The notes below the pieces were generated by a model, which ran no database searches, was not told where the DNA came from, and saw only the letters and a program-made list of their open reading frames with translations. Below, one piece after another: positions 1 through 6,759 of a stretch of 14,065 nucleotides of DNA (its first letter is position 1; the number at the start of each line of letters is the position of its first letter). This DNA comes from Gemmatimonadota bacterium (lineage in GTDB: Bacteria > Gemmatimonadota > Gemmatimonadetes > Gemmatimonadales > GWC2-71-9), in assembly GCA_016880225.1 (NCBI GenBank), contig JAEHDT010000030.1, positions 1 through 14,065 on the forward strand, given 5' to 3'. A program made the translations under genes and the position numbers.

Positions 1-502
1 CGATCGTGGGCTTCGCGGCATAGGACAGATCCACCGCCACCAGCACGCGACGCAGCGCCGCTGGCAGGCCCGCCGTCACCAGCACCGGCACCGAAAGGGT
101 GCGGACGGCGTCGCGAGCGGTGCTCCCACCCAGCCAGCGGCCCAGCAGCGGGTGATGCTTGCCGCCGACGATCACCAGTCCGGCCCCCAGCCGCTCGGCC
201 TCGATGTTCAGCATGACCGCGGTGCGGCCTACAAGGATCCTGAGCCTGTCCATCGCCTCGGGGGGAACGCCCTGAGCGAGGGCGGCGCGCAGCCGCGGGC
301 CGAGCAGCTCCAGGAGGGCGGGCTCGAGCTCCCCACTGCGGCCTTTCATCGCCAGGGACGCGAACGCGGTCCCAGGGTCATGCACGACGTGCACGAAGTG
401 ACACGTCGTGCCGGCCGCTGCCGCCAGGCGCCATCCCAGCGCCGCCGCGGTGGCGGCCTCCGGCGAATCGTCCACAGCGACGATGATCGGTTTCCATGCC
501 AT
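1..502 (-). CDS. Tandem universal stress protein (3' end cut by window edge)
   Basis: The 167 visible residues hold one complete Usp domain (about 1-145) and the first strand of a second (RRVLVAVDLSYAAKPTI, about 150-167), so the full protein is probably a tandem Usp of about 290 residues. It opens with MAWKPIIVAVDDSPEA, the first Usp strand with its nucleotide-facing Asp. The usual ATP loop G-x2-G-x9-G-S appears as GGKHHPLLGRWLGGS: the second Gly is His but the final G-S is kept, so ATP binding is uncertain. The start is fixed by a strong ribosome site (GGAGGGAG) upstream. It is the last visible gene of the archease operon, 14 bases after the coiled-coil gene. Usp proteins act in the cytoplasm during growth arrest; the ligand here is unknown. 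It has the same eight-residue start, except one position further on, as the Usp at the right edge. Confidence 0.93.
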   Translation of the reverse strand, partial: MAWKPIIVAVDDSPEAATAAALGWRLAAAAGTTCHFVHVVHDPGTAFASLAMKGRSGELEPALLELLGPRLRAALAQGVPPEAMDRLRILVGRTAVMLNIEAERLGAGLVIVGGKHHPLLGRWLGGSTARDAVRTLSVPVLVTAGLPAALRRVLVAVDLSYAAKPTI

Positions 503-516
503 GGGCCTCTCCCTCC

Positions 517-696
517 TCACTCTTCGCGGAACTCCTCGACTTCGAGCTTCAGCTTCCCGACTTCGGTCTTCAGCTGCTCGAGCTCGGCGGTGTGCCGCTG
601 CAGCGCGCTCACGTTGCCGGCCAGGTTTTCCACCCGCCGCTCGAGCTCCTCCAGCTTTTTGAGCAGCTGCAATCCGGTGGTGTTCATCGTCGTCAT
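517..696 (-). CDS. Small coiled-coil protein, 59 residues, unknown function
   Basis: I do not recognise a family. After a short MTTMNTTG leader, nearly the whole protein is one amphipathic helix with heptad-spaced Leu and Val (LQLLKKLEELERRVENLAG, then TAELEQLKTEVGKLKLEVE) and an acidic tail, so it should form a coiled-coil dimer or pack onto a partner. There is no Cys, signal peptide or membrane segment. The start is chosen because a GGGGG-type ribosome site lies just upstream; a longer reading to 939 would run through the GYD gene in another frame. It sits 17 bases after the GYD gene and 14 bases before the Usp gene, inside the archease-rtcB operon. Its place suggests an accessory or regulatory partner of one of these proteins (inference). 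Confidence 0.75.
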   Translation of the reverse strand: MTTMNTTGLQLLKKLEELERRVENLAGNVSALQRHTAELEQLKTEVGKLKLEVEEFREE

Positions 697-713
697 GATT
701 CCCCCTTTGTGGA

Positions 714-1043
714 TCAGGCCGCCGTCGTGATGAGGCCGCTGACTTCGGGCAGCTCCCGGACCATCTCCTTGAACTTCGGCCACTCCGTTGCCGCCCACAC
801 CTCGGTCGTCGCGTGCCCGGCGATCCGCACCAGCGTCGCGACCTTGGTCGCGGTCTCGACGTCGGGCGCCCGGAACACGTCGACGTAGTCGTAGGGCCCA
901 AGTACCGCCCAGCTGTGCAGCCACTCCACCTGCGGGCATTCCGCGCGAACGGCGCTCATCGCCTGCCGTTCGAGGATCTCCACTGCGTGGGGCGAGCGGA
1001 TCGCTTCGGGGGACACCCGTGTGAGCATGATGAAGGTCGTCAT
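714..1043 (-). CDS. GYD-domain protein
   Basis: This 109-residue protein begins MTTFIMLTRVSPEAIRSP and has the layout of the GYD family: a beta-alpha-beta ferredoxin-like fold with a central WAVLGPYDYVDVFRAPD segment (residues 46-61), which contains the Gly-Pro/Tyr-Asp motif for which the family is named, and a late helix ending in the TEWPKFKEMV region. No enzyme activity is established for the family; relatives are small dimeric alpha/beta-barrel proteins. The ATG overlaps the rtcB stop codon by four bases (ATGA), so translation is probably coupled to rtcB. The role in the operon is unknown; binding a small ligand is a guess from the fold. Confidence 0.85.
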   Translation of the reverse strand: MTTFIMLTRVSPEAIRSPHAVEILERQAMSAVRAECPQVEWLHSWAVLGPYDYVDVFRAPDVETATKVATLVRIAGHATTEVWAATEWPKFKEMVRELPEVSGLITTAA

Positions 1044-2464
1044 CCCTTTACCACTCCAATGGGGCGCAACCGCGCGACTTTGCGCGCGAGCCCCGCTCGA
1101 TGTACAACGTCCACTACACGATCGACGTCCTTGTACGCGAACGGCGCCTCCTCGGCGAGCTCGCCGCTCGAGGGGCACGCGACGACGATCCCCTGCGCCT
1201 CGAGCTCCCGGCGCACCTCGTGGCCGGGCTTGGTGCGCTTCGCCGTGTGACGGCTCATGGCGCGCCCCGCACCGTGACAGGAGCTGCCGAAGCTCAGGCC
1301 GAGCGCCGCGTCGGTGCCCGCCAGCACGTACGAGGCGGTGCCCATGCTCCCGGGGATGAACACCGGTTGCCCGGCCGCCCTATAGCGCGCCGGAGTCTCG
1401 GGATGGGCCGGCCCGAACGAGCGCGTCGCGCCCTTGCGGTGCACGCACACGAGCTCGCCGTCGTGCTCCTCGAGCTTCGCCATGTTGTGGGCGACGTCGT
1501 ACAACAGACGGAGCCGGCCGGCGTCGCCGAAAAACCGCCGGAACACGTCGCGCACCACGTACGTGATCTGCTGACGGTTGCACCACGCGAAGTTCGCGGC
1601 GGCGCACATCGCCGCGAAGTAGCGCTGCCCCTCCGGCGAGGCGAACGGCGCGGACGCCAGCTCGCGGTCGGGCAGTACGATGCCGTATCGCGGCATCACC
1701 TGATCCATCAGCCGGACGTAGTCGGTGCAGACCTGATGTCCGAGCCCGCGGGACCCGGTGTGGACGAGCACCGTGACCCGACCGGCCGCGAGGCCGTAGA
1801 TGCGCGCCGCCGCCGGGTCGAGCACCTCGTCGAGCACCTGGACCTCGAGGAAGTGGTTGCCGGAGCCGAGTGTGCCGAGTTGGTCGCGCCCGCGCGATTT
1901 GGCGCGTGCGGAGACGGCGGCGGGGTCGGCGCGGGTGAGACTGCCGTTCGCCTCGGTGACTTCGAGGTCGTCGAGCGTCGCGTGCTCCCGCTCGAGCAGG
2001 TAGCGGCAGCCGTCGGCCAGCACGCGGTCGAGCTCGGGTTCGCTCAGAGATAGGCGGGTGCCGCGCCCGGTGCCGGAGGGAATGCTGCGGGACAGCTCGT
2101 GCACCAGCTGGTGTAGGCGCGGTTGCACCGCCGGGACATCCAAGTCGGAGACGAGCAGGCGCACACCGCAGTTGATGTCGTAGCCCACGCCGCCCGGAGA
2201 GATCACGCCGTCGGCGGCGCGCGTCGCGGCCACGCCGCCCACCGGGAAGCCGTACCCCTCGTGCACGTCCGGCATGCCGTAGGCGCAGCGGGTGACGCCC
2301 GGGAGCGTCGTGACGTTGATCAGCTGATCGAGCGAGCGATCGCGCGAGATCTGCTCCCACAGCACGTCGTCGGCGTAGACGCGCGCGGGGACGCGCATGT
2401 CGGACCGCGTGGTGACGGGGATGTCGTGGGCCAGTCCGGCCAGCGTCGCGGTTTCGAGCGCCAT
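1040..2464 (-). CDS. rtcB: RNA-splicing ligase RtcB
   Basis: RtcB is a GTP- and Mn-dependent ligase that joins RNA 2',3'-cyclic phosphate (or 3'-phosphate) ends to 5'-OH ends, in tRNA splicing or RNA repair. The 474-residue length is normal for the family. Key residues are all visible: GVGYDINCGVR with metal ligands D96 and C99, LGSGNHFLEV with H204, VHTGSRGLGHQ with H235, YDVAHNMAK with H326, SFGSSCHGAGR with H397 (the guanylated His) and the C-terminal VVKG with K473. The start has a GGAG ribosome site and lies 10 bases after the archease stop. It should therefore be active. With its activating partner archease directly upstream and stress genes downstream, I infer a role in repairing cleaved RNA under stress rather than in tRNA splicing. 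Confidence 0.97.
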   Translation of the reverse strand: MALETATLAGLAHDIPVTTRSDMRVPARVYADDVLWEQISRDRSLDQLINVTTLPGVTRCAYGMPDVHEGYGFPVGGVAATRAADGVISPGGVGYDINCGVRLLVSDLDVPAVQPRLHQLVHELSRSIPSGTGRGTRLSLSEPELDRVLADGCRYLLEREHATLDDLEVTEANGSLTRADPAAVSARAKSRGRDQLGTLGSGNHFLEVQVLDEVLDPAAARIYGLAAGRVTVLVHTGSRGLGHQVCTDYVRLMDQVMPRYGIVLPDRELASAPFASPEGQRYFAAMCAAANFAWCNRQQITYVVRDVFRRFFGDAGRLRLLYDVAHNMAKLEEHDGELVCVHRKGATRSFGPAHPETPARYRAAGQPVFIPGSMGTASYVLAGTDAALGLSFGSSCHGAGRAMSRHTAKRTKPGHEVRRELEAQGIVVACPSSGELAEEAPFAYKDVDRVVDVVHRAGLARKVARLRPIGVVKG

Positions 2465-2474
2465 GGTTCTCCGG

Positions 2475-2885
2475 TCAGACGTCCAGAATGACCTCTGCCT
2501 CCAAGCCGTCGGCAGCGGGTGCGACCTTGAGCCCGTGAAACGTCGCCGCCTTGATCCGCGCCGGGGCCTCGTCCACGGTCACGCCGCGCACGCGCGCCTG
2601 CAGCATGGTGTCCGTGGCCGCGTGCACCTCGAACTCCGTCGCCACCCAGCGCTCGGTCTCGGCGAGCCAAATCAGCTCGTTCAGCCAGTCCACGAGCAGC
2701 GCCTCGCGATCGGGCGAGCGCACCACGACGTCGCGGTACGCACCCTCCGCCGCTGGCGCCGCGCGACCGAGCTCGAGCCGGGCTACCGCCCGGCCGGCTT
2801 CGGTCGCCAGCTCGGCGAACGAGGGTGCCCGGATCCGCAGCTTGACCTCGGCGGTGTGATCGAGCAGCTCGAAGGAGGCTCGCAT
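2475..2885 (-). CDS. Archease (RtcB activator)
   Basis: Archease accelerates RtcB guanylation and allows multiple turnover. The protein has 136 residues from this start and begins MRASFELLDHTAEVKLRI, the family's N-terminal LDHTA(D/E) metal-binding motif (D9, E13); it ends in VILDV, with the late acidic residue D135 expected at the metal site. The region LLVDWLNELIWLAE (63-76) is also typical. An upstream in-frame ATG at 2903 would add MVRHGT, but that codon falls within the predicted -10 hexamer (2904-2899), so transcription should begin after it; the start at 2885 also fits the family's N-terminus better. The predicted leader is only about 7 bases. It is the first gene of the five-gene operon with rtcB next. 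Confidence 0.93.
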   Translation of the reverse strand: MRASFELLDHTAEVKLRIRAPSFAELATEAGRAVARLELGRAAPAAEGAYRDVVVRSPDREALLVDWLNELIWLAETERWVATEFEVHAATDTMLQARVRGVTVDEAPARIKAATFHGLKVAPAADGLEAEVILDV

Positions 2886-2898
2886 AGTTCCGTGTCGA

Positions 2899-2943
2899 AC
2901 CATGCCTGGGGTGTAGTGACGGAGCCGTGAAGGGAGTGTGAAA
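2899..2943 (-). promoter_or_regulatory. Triple 11-base direct-repeat promoter of the archease-rtcB operon (site E)
   Basis: Read on the minus strand, three units are spaced exactly 11 bases apart: TTTCACACTCC, CTTCACGGCTC and the GTCA-containing CGTCACTACAC. The cores lie at 2942-2939, 2931-2928 and 2920-2917. Twelve bases after the third core comes a weak -10-like hexamer, CATGGT (2904-2899). A start point near 2892 leaves a leader of about 7 bases before the archease ATG. The spacing is that of a PhoB/OmpR-family operator replacing the -35 box (inference from comparison with five similar sites in this window). Confidence 0.6.
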
Positions 2944-2950
2944 ACTCCCT
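2931..2950. repeat. Perfect 7-base inverted repeat in divergent promoter region
   Basis: The arms AGGGAGT (2931-2937) and ACTCCCT (2944-2950) are exact reverse complements around a 6-base centre (GTGAAA). It lies between the divergent archease and dienelactone-hydrolase genes and overlaps the first two units of promoter site E. It could be an extra operator or just a chance overlap. The arms resemble a DosR half site only loosely, and the spacer is too long for one. A related GTG-GGAAACTCCC stretch lies at the matching place in site F (9550-9562). Confidence 0.5.
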
Positions 2951-2971
2951 ATGACGTGCGGGTGACGAGCG

Positions 2972-3016
2972 CTTCAGCGGGCGTTCACCCTCGTTTCAGC
3001 GCATCGGTGCCAGGTT
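2972..3016 (+). promoter_or_regulatory. Triple 11-base direct-repeat promoter of the dienelactone-hydrolase-like gene (site A)
   Basis: Three exact TTCA cores lie at 2973-2976, 2984-2987 and 2995-2998, within units CTTCAGCGGGC, GTTCACCCTCG and TTTCAGCGCAT. Twelve bases later is the -10-like hexamer CAGGTT (3011-3016), which would start transcription near 3023 and leave a leader of about 16 bases containing the ribosome site. This is the most regular of the six sites. It is back-to-back with site E, about 30 bases apart, so one regulator could serve both directions. Confidence 0.65.
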
Positions 3017-3038
3017 CCCGTTCGAGCGGAGGTGGGTC

Positions 3039-3740
3039 ATGGATACGACACGGGTGCTGGACACCATTCCCGATCGCCTCCCCCAGGCGGTCACGATCGA
3101 GACGGAGCAGGTTCGACTGCCGGGGATCCTGACGCTTCCTCCACACCCGGCCGGGATCGTCCTGTTCGCGCACGGGAGCGGCAGCTCCCGCTTCAGCGAG
3201 CGCAACCGCTTCGTCGCCGATGTTCTGGTCCGGGCGAACTTCGGAACGTTGCTGTTCGACCTCCTGACGGAGGCCGAAGCGCAGAACCGGGCCAACGTGT
3301 TCGACATTCTGCTGCTCGCGGAGCGGCTGCGGCGCGCGACGGCGTGGGTGGGCGCCTACCCCGCGACCACGGACCTGCCAGTCGGCTACTTCGGTGCGAG
3401 CACCGGAGCGGCGGCGGCGCTCGTCGCCGCCGCAGGCGCGGGGCCCGTCGTGCGCGCCGTCGTGTCGCGCGGGGGCCGCCCCGATCTCGCGGGCGACTTC
3501 CTGCCGCGGGTGCGGGCTGCGACGCTGCTGATCGTCGGCGGAGCGGACTTCGAAGTGCTCGAGCTCAACCGTGCCGCGCTGCTGCGCCTCGGCGGCGTCA
3601 GGCGGCTCGTGGTCGTGCCCGGCGCCACGCACTTGTTCGAGGAGGCGGGCACGCTCGAGAACGTGGCCGGGCTCGCCACGTTCTGGTTCGGACGGCACCT
3701 CGGCGCGGCCGCAGCCGCGCCAGCCCGCAAGGCTTCCTAG
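3039..3740 (+). CDS. Dienelactone-hydrolase-like alpha/beta hydrolase
   Basis: This 233-residue protein has the alpha/beta-hydrolase fold: an oxyanion-loop strand VLFAHGSGSSR (41-51), nucleophile elbow GYFGASTGAAAA with S121 (GxSxG), acid D170 in LLIVGGADFE and H198 in VVPGATHLFEEAG. Family members of this type are often fused to, or sit beside, the COG1926 phosphoribosyltransferase, and one here is encoded at 8351. The substrate is unknown; relatives are annotated as dienelactone hydrolases without proof. A GGAGGTGG ribosome site precedes the ATG. There is no signal peptide, so it should be cytoplasmic. The stop codon directly abuts the stop of the convergent nuclease gene. Confidence 0.9.
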   Translation: MDTTRVLDTIPDRLPQAVTIETEQVRLPGILTLPPHPAGIVLFAHGSGSSRFSERNRFVADVLVRANFGTLLFDLLTEAEAQNRANVFDILLLAERLRRATAWVGAYPATTDLPVGYFGASTGAAAALVAAAGAGPVVRAVVSRGGRPDLAGDFLPRVRAATLLIVGGADFEVLELNRAALLRLGGVRRLVVVPGATHLFEEAGTLENVAGLATFWFGRHLGAAAAAPARKAS

Positions 3741-4943
3741 TCAGCGCTGCGCGACATCCGCGCTCTGTCCGGCGGGCGGCGTCAGGAACGTCGCCACCAC
3801 CGCCGCATGATCGGACGGCCACAGCCCCGAGGCGGTGCGATCACCCGGGCGGTCGCCGAGGATCTTCCGTCCCAGGACGAGCGTGCCGGCCGGCGTCACC
3901 GCCGGCAGGTTCCGCGTGAAGACGAAGTCGAGCCGCTGGTTGAACGTTCCGAACTGGTTCGACAGGTCCGATGCCTGACAGCACGTCAGACCCGGCGCTC
4001 TGCGGTCTGGCTGCGTCCAGCTGTCCGAGAAGCCCGCCTGCAATATCATGCCATACGAAGGCGTGGCGCGGTCCGGGACCGCCCCGTACGCGTCGGAGTT
4101 GAAGTCGCCGACCAGGATGGTCGGGCCGGTCTCGTCGGCCAGCAAGGCGAGCAGCTCCTCCGCTTGCCCGAGTTGCACGGGCAGCGCCTCCTGGAATTCG
4201 AGGTGCGTGCTCACGAAGTGGTAGATCCGGCCGCCCGCCGTCGCATCGACCGCACTCCAGCCCTCGAACACGCCGCTCGACACCGGGCCAATCGTGAAGG
4301 GGATGTACGCCCCGTACACACCGTGCTGCGGATTCGCGAGCGGCACGTCCGCGCGCGCCAGAACGGCGTCGCGGTCGGTGACGCGGACGTCGTCGAATGT
4401 GGGATTGCCGGCGTCGTCCAGCCCGGTGAACACCGGAAGCTCGACGTCCGTCGTGGAGTCGGCAGCCGCCACGACGTAGGGGACGCCGCGCGTGGCGAGC
4501 GAATCGAGGATGAGCCCGACGAAGTCGTACACGACCTCCGTCGCCGGCACGGCGCCGCCGACGATTGCGTCGCCCGGGTGCTGCAGCCGATAGATGGCCG
4601 CCTCCTGCAATCCGACGAGGTGCGGCCGGACGGCGGCGATCTCCGCCGCGATTCTGCCGGCGCGGGCCGGGAAGTCGCTGTGCACGGCCATCGCCCACGC
4701 CTCGGCGGCGACGAACGGCACCTGGTCGAGCGGTGCCGCCAGGAGCGGCCCGTAATCGGCCCCGTAGTACACGTTGTAAGTCATGACCGTGAGCCCGGGC
4801 GCGGTCGATGGATCCGTGATCGACCCAGTCGCGTCACCGCGGACGGCGAGATCGCTGGCCGCTTGGCCGAGTGGGTTACGGTCGGCGCACGCGCCCGCCG
4901 CGATGGTGACGAGAGTAGTGAGGATGGCGAGACTCTGACGCAT
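3741..4943 (-). CDS. Exported endonuclease/exonuclease/phosphatase-family protein
   Basis: The 400-residue protein carries the DNase I-like (EEP) fold in order: MTYNVYYGAD with N57, VGLQEA with E114, VSTHLEF with H247, ILVGDFNSDAYG with D280 and N282, and WPSDHAAVVATF with D378/H379, so all metal and catalytic residues are present. It cleaves phosphodiester or phosphomonoester bonds; the substrate may be nucleic acid, inositol phosphate or phospholipid. Residues 1-19 (MRQSLAILTTLVTIAAGAC) form a short hydrophobic export signal. C19 could be lipidated, but the residue at -3 is Ala rather than Leu, so the lipobox is weak. The ATG has GGAGG six bases upstream; an earlier ATG at 4964 lacks such support. 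An exported phosphate-releasing enzyme would fit control by a PhoB-like promoter (site D). Confidence 0.9.
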   Translation of the reverse strand: MRQSLAILTTLVTIAAGACADRNPLGQAASDLAVRGDATGSITDPSTAPGLTVMTYNVYYGADYGPLLAAPLDQVPFVAAEAWAMAVHSDFPARAGRIAAEIAAVRPHLVGLQEAAIYRLQHPGDAIVGGAVPATEVVYDFVGLILDSLATRGVPYVVAAADSTTDVELPVFTGLDDAGNPTFDDVRVTDRDAVLARADVPLANPQHGVYGAYIPFTIGPVSSGVFEGWSAVDATAGGRIYHFVSTHLEFQEALPVQLGQAEELLALLADETGPTILVGDFNSDAYGAVPDRATPSYGMILQAGFSDSWTQPDRRAPGLTCCQASDLSNQFGTFNQRLDFVFTRNLPAVTPAGTLVLGRKILGDRPGDRTASGLWPSDHAAVVATFLTPPAGQSADVAQR

Positions 4944-5001
4944 AGGCGCCTCCGGTGGGCTCATGGCTGGGCGCTCGTGCGGCGCGCGGGCGCGAACTGT
5001 T

Positions 5002-5046
5002 AGGCTAACGCGCCCGGCCTGAAGCCACCGTGAAGCGACTGGGAGA
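5002..5046 (-). promoter_or_regulatory. 11-base direct-repeat promoter of the exported nuclease gene (site D)
   Basis: On the minus strand, units CTTCACGGTGG and CTTCAGGCCGG have exact TTCA cores at 5034-5031 and 5023-5020; a degenerate third core (CTCC, 5045-5042) lies 11 bases further upstream. Twelve bases after the last core is TAGCCT (5007-5002), the best -10-like hexamer of the set. The start point should be near 4995, giving a leader of about 52 bases. The -10 lies in a perfect 11-base palindrome (GTTAGGCTAAC, 4999-5009). The element sits just outside the end of the L,D-transpeptidase gene. Confidence 0.6.
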
Positions 5047-5066
5047 ATAGCTTCCAACGCTAGGCC

Positions 5067-6650
5067 TCACCGGGCCGCCAGCGCGCGCTCGAGGGCGCTG
5101 TCCCAGCCGTAGAAGTCGTCGCGGAACTGGACCGCTCCGTCCTGGGCGACCCATGCGGTCCAGTAGCCGAGGTGAACCGGGATCGGCCGGCGCAGCGCGA
5201 CCCAGCGCCCCTCGGGACGCTTCATGGCGCGGCGAATCGAATCGCGCGGCCACCGTGCCGGATTGTCGAGCAGGTAGTCGGCGAGGTCCACGGCCTTTTC
5301 CACGCGAACGCATCCGTGGCTGGCGGTACGCACGGGCTCGCGGAACGCCGCGCGGAACGGCGTGTCGTGGATGAAGGAGCTGAACCGGTTCGGGAAGAAG
5401 AACTTGACGCCGCCGAGCGGGTTCGTGCCCCCGGGCTCCTGGCGCAGCTGGAACGCGAACGTGCTGTCGGTCACCCGGGCCCAGTCGACCGCCGCCGGGT
5501 CGATCTCGACCCCGCCCGCCGAGTCGCTGAGCACGCGGATCCGGTGGCGGCGCAGATATGCCGTGTCGCGCCGCACCAGGGGCAGGATCTCCTGGACGGC
5601 GATCGAGTGCGGGATGTTCCACGCCGGCGCGAATTGCAGGCCGGTGATGCGCGAGCTGACGATCGGGGTCGGCCAGTCGAGCCGTCCGACCACGGCGCGC
5701 ATCCGGAGCACGACGCTGTCGTGCTGCTCGACCTCCACCTCGAGCGCCGCGCTGTTCACCATCACGTAGCGCTCGCCCAGCGCCCGGGGCAGCCAGCGCC
5801 AGCGCTCGAGGTTGAGCTCCATCGCGCGGATGCGGTCTTCCACGGGGACGTTGAGCTCTGCGAGGGTCGCGGGACCGACCGCACCGTCGGGCGCGAGCCC
5901 GTGCCGGCGCTGGAACCGACGAACGGCCGCGGACAGGTCGACGTCGTAGCGGGCGGCCGTGTCGGCGGGGCCGACGAGATCACCCTCGGCCACGAGGCGC
6001 GCGCGCAGCGCCACGACGGCGGACCCGCTGTCGGCCGGGGTGACAACGGTGCCGTCGGGGAGCGGCGTCCAGCCGCCGCGCGCCGCGATCGCCCGATAGC
6101 GGGCCAGCGCGGCGCAGAGTCTCGCATAGCCCGCGTGGGGCGGCGAGAGTGTCGTCCGGAGGGCCGGGAGGCGGTCCGCGGCGAGCAACGTGTCGAGTAC
6201 GGCTGCGACGTCGATCTCCCGCGGCGCGGCGCTCCACACCGAATCCACAGCCGCGGGATCGACCCGGCCATTGGCGAGGTCGGCGGCGTAGCGCAACGCT
6301 GCGCGGGTCAGCGCCACGTCGAAGGCCGCCCGGCTGTCCGGGTCGAGCGCGGGGCTGAGCGGCGGGAGGCTGTAGTCGCCGGGCGCGAGGCCATCCTGGC
6401 CCGCCTCGCTCACGAGCTGCTGCAATTCGAATGCGCGGGGCAGCGGCCCCGCCTCGCCGCTCCACGCTGGCTGCAGACCGCGGCGCGCGTAGAAGCTCTG
6501 CAGCGCCGGCGTCTCGGACGCTACCAGCGCGCCCAGTCGTTCACGGGTCGAGTCGGTGAGCGATGGTGATTGAGCGGCCGCGACGCCCGGCCGGGCGACG
6601 CTGAGGGCGGCCAAAATCCACCAGATCGGGCGTGACCACCACGCGGTCAT
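5067..6650 (-). CDS. L,D-transpeptidase, YcbB type
   Basis: The enzyme forms 3-3 cross-links in peptidoglycan or attaches proteins to it, in the periplasm. Of 527 residues, about 1-26 form a signal peptide (ending VAAAQ), 30-200 match the scaffold region of YcbB-like enzymes (FYARRGLQPAWSG, DGLAPGDY, ALRYAADLANGRVDP), 213-268 a peptidoglycan-binding domain (AVRRFQRRHGLAPDGAVGPATLAELN), and about 293-460 the YkuD catalytic domain. Catalytic residues are visible: H428 in SSFIHDTP and C447 in TASHGCVRVEKAVDLADYL. Length is close to YcbB/LdtD. The start has no clear ribosome site; a possible -10 box immediately upstream suggests a leaderless message. It lacks the repeat promoter found before its neighbours, so may be regulated separately. 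3-3 cross-links are favoured in non-growing cells, which fits a dormancy island (inference). Confidence 0.94.
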   Translation of the reverse strand: MTAWWSRPIWWILAALSVARPGVAAAQSPSLTDSTRERLGALVASETPALQSFYARRGLQPAWSGEAGPLPRAFELQQLVSEAGQDGLAPGDYSLPPLSPALDPDSRAAFDVALTRAALRYAADLANGRVDPAAVDSVWSAAPREIDVAAVLDTLLAADRLPALRTTLSPPHAGYARLCAALARYRAIAARGGWTPLPDGTVVTPADSGSAVVALRARLVAEGDLVGPADTAARYDVDLSAAVRRFQRRHGLAPDGAVGPATLAELNVPVEDRIRAMELNLERWRWLPRALGERYVMVNSAALEVEVEQHDSVVLRMRAVVGRLDWPTPIVSSRITGLQFAPAWNIPHSIAVQEILPLVRRDTAYLRRHRIRVLSDSAGGVEIDPAAVDWARVTDSTFAFQLRQEPGGTNPLGGVKFFFPNRFSSFIHDTPFRAAFREPVRTASHGCVRVEKAVDLADYLLDNPARWPRDSIRRAMKRPEGRWVALRRPIPVHLGYWTAWVAQDGAVQFRDDFYGWDSALERALAAR

Positions 6651-6656
6651 GGTCGA

Positions 6657-6662
6657 AATGTA
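6657..6662 (-). promoter_or_regulatory. Possible -10 box for a leaderless L,D-transpeptidase message
   Basis: TACATT on the minus strand ends exactly six bases before the ATG at 6650, so a normal start point would be the A of the ATG. No Shine-Dalgarno sequence is visible, which fits leaderless translation. I see no good -35 box. A single hexamer is weak evidence. Confidence 0.3.
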
Positions 6663-6699
6663 GAGGCTGCCGCGCGCTTCGGTCTCGATCGAACAAGAG

Positions 6700-6743
6700 C
6701 TTCACTGCCGATTCACCAACTCCTCAGGCCGGTCGGATACCGT
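6700..6743 (+). promoter_or_regulatory. Triple 11-base direct-repeat promoter of the site-2 protease operon (site C)
   Basis: Units CTTCACTGCCG, ATTCACCAACT and CCTCAGGCCGG have cores at 6701-6704, 6712-6715 and 6723-6726, all 11 bases apart. Eleven bases later is TACCGT (6738-6743) as the likely -10, which would start transcription near 6750. That excludes the GTG at 6742 as the protease start and supports the GTG at 6760. The spacing to the -10 is one base shorter than at the other five sites. Confidence 0.6.
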
Positions 6744-6759
6744 GAATGGGGAGGGAATC

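Noticed and set aside
1100..2053. Plus-strand open frame opposite rtcB
   Set aside because: It is a codon-position shadow of rtcB, and no ribosome site or domain is seen.
2904..3038. DosR-type palindrome (GGGACT-N2-AGTCCC) in the divergent region
   Set aside because: The inverted repeat at 2931-2950 has GGGAGT/ACTCCC arms and a 6-base centre, not the DosR sequence or spacing. No better match was found in the other intergenic regions.
3807..5003. Plus-strand open frame opposite the exported nuclease
   Set aside because: Low-complexity Arg-rich translation; the minus strand has all EEP motifs in order.
4999..5009. Palindrome GTTAGGCTAAC as a separate operator
   Set aside because: It coincides with the -10 of site D and no second copy is seen at the other five sites; probably incidental.
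5172..6569. Long plus-strand open frame (465 codons) opposite the L,D-transpeptidase
   Set aside because: It has Arg/His/Glu-rich composition without domains, and the opposite strand encodes a complete YcbB-type enzyme with catalytic residues. High GC makes such shadows common.
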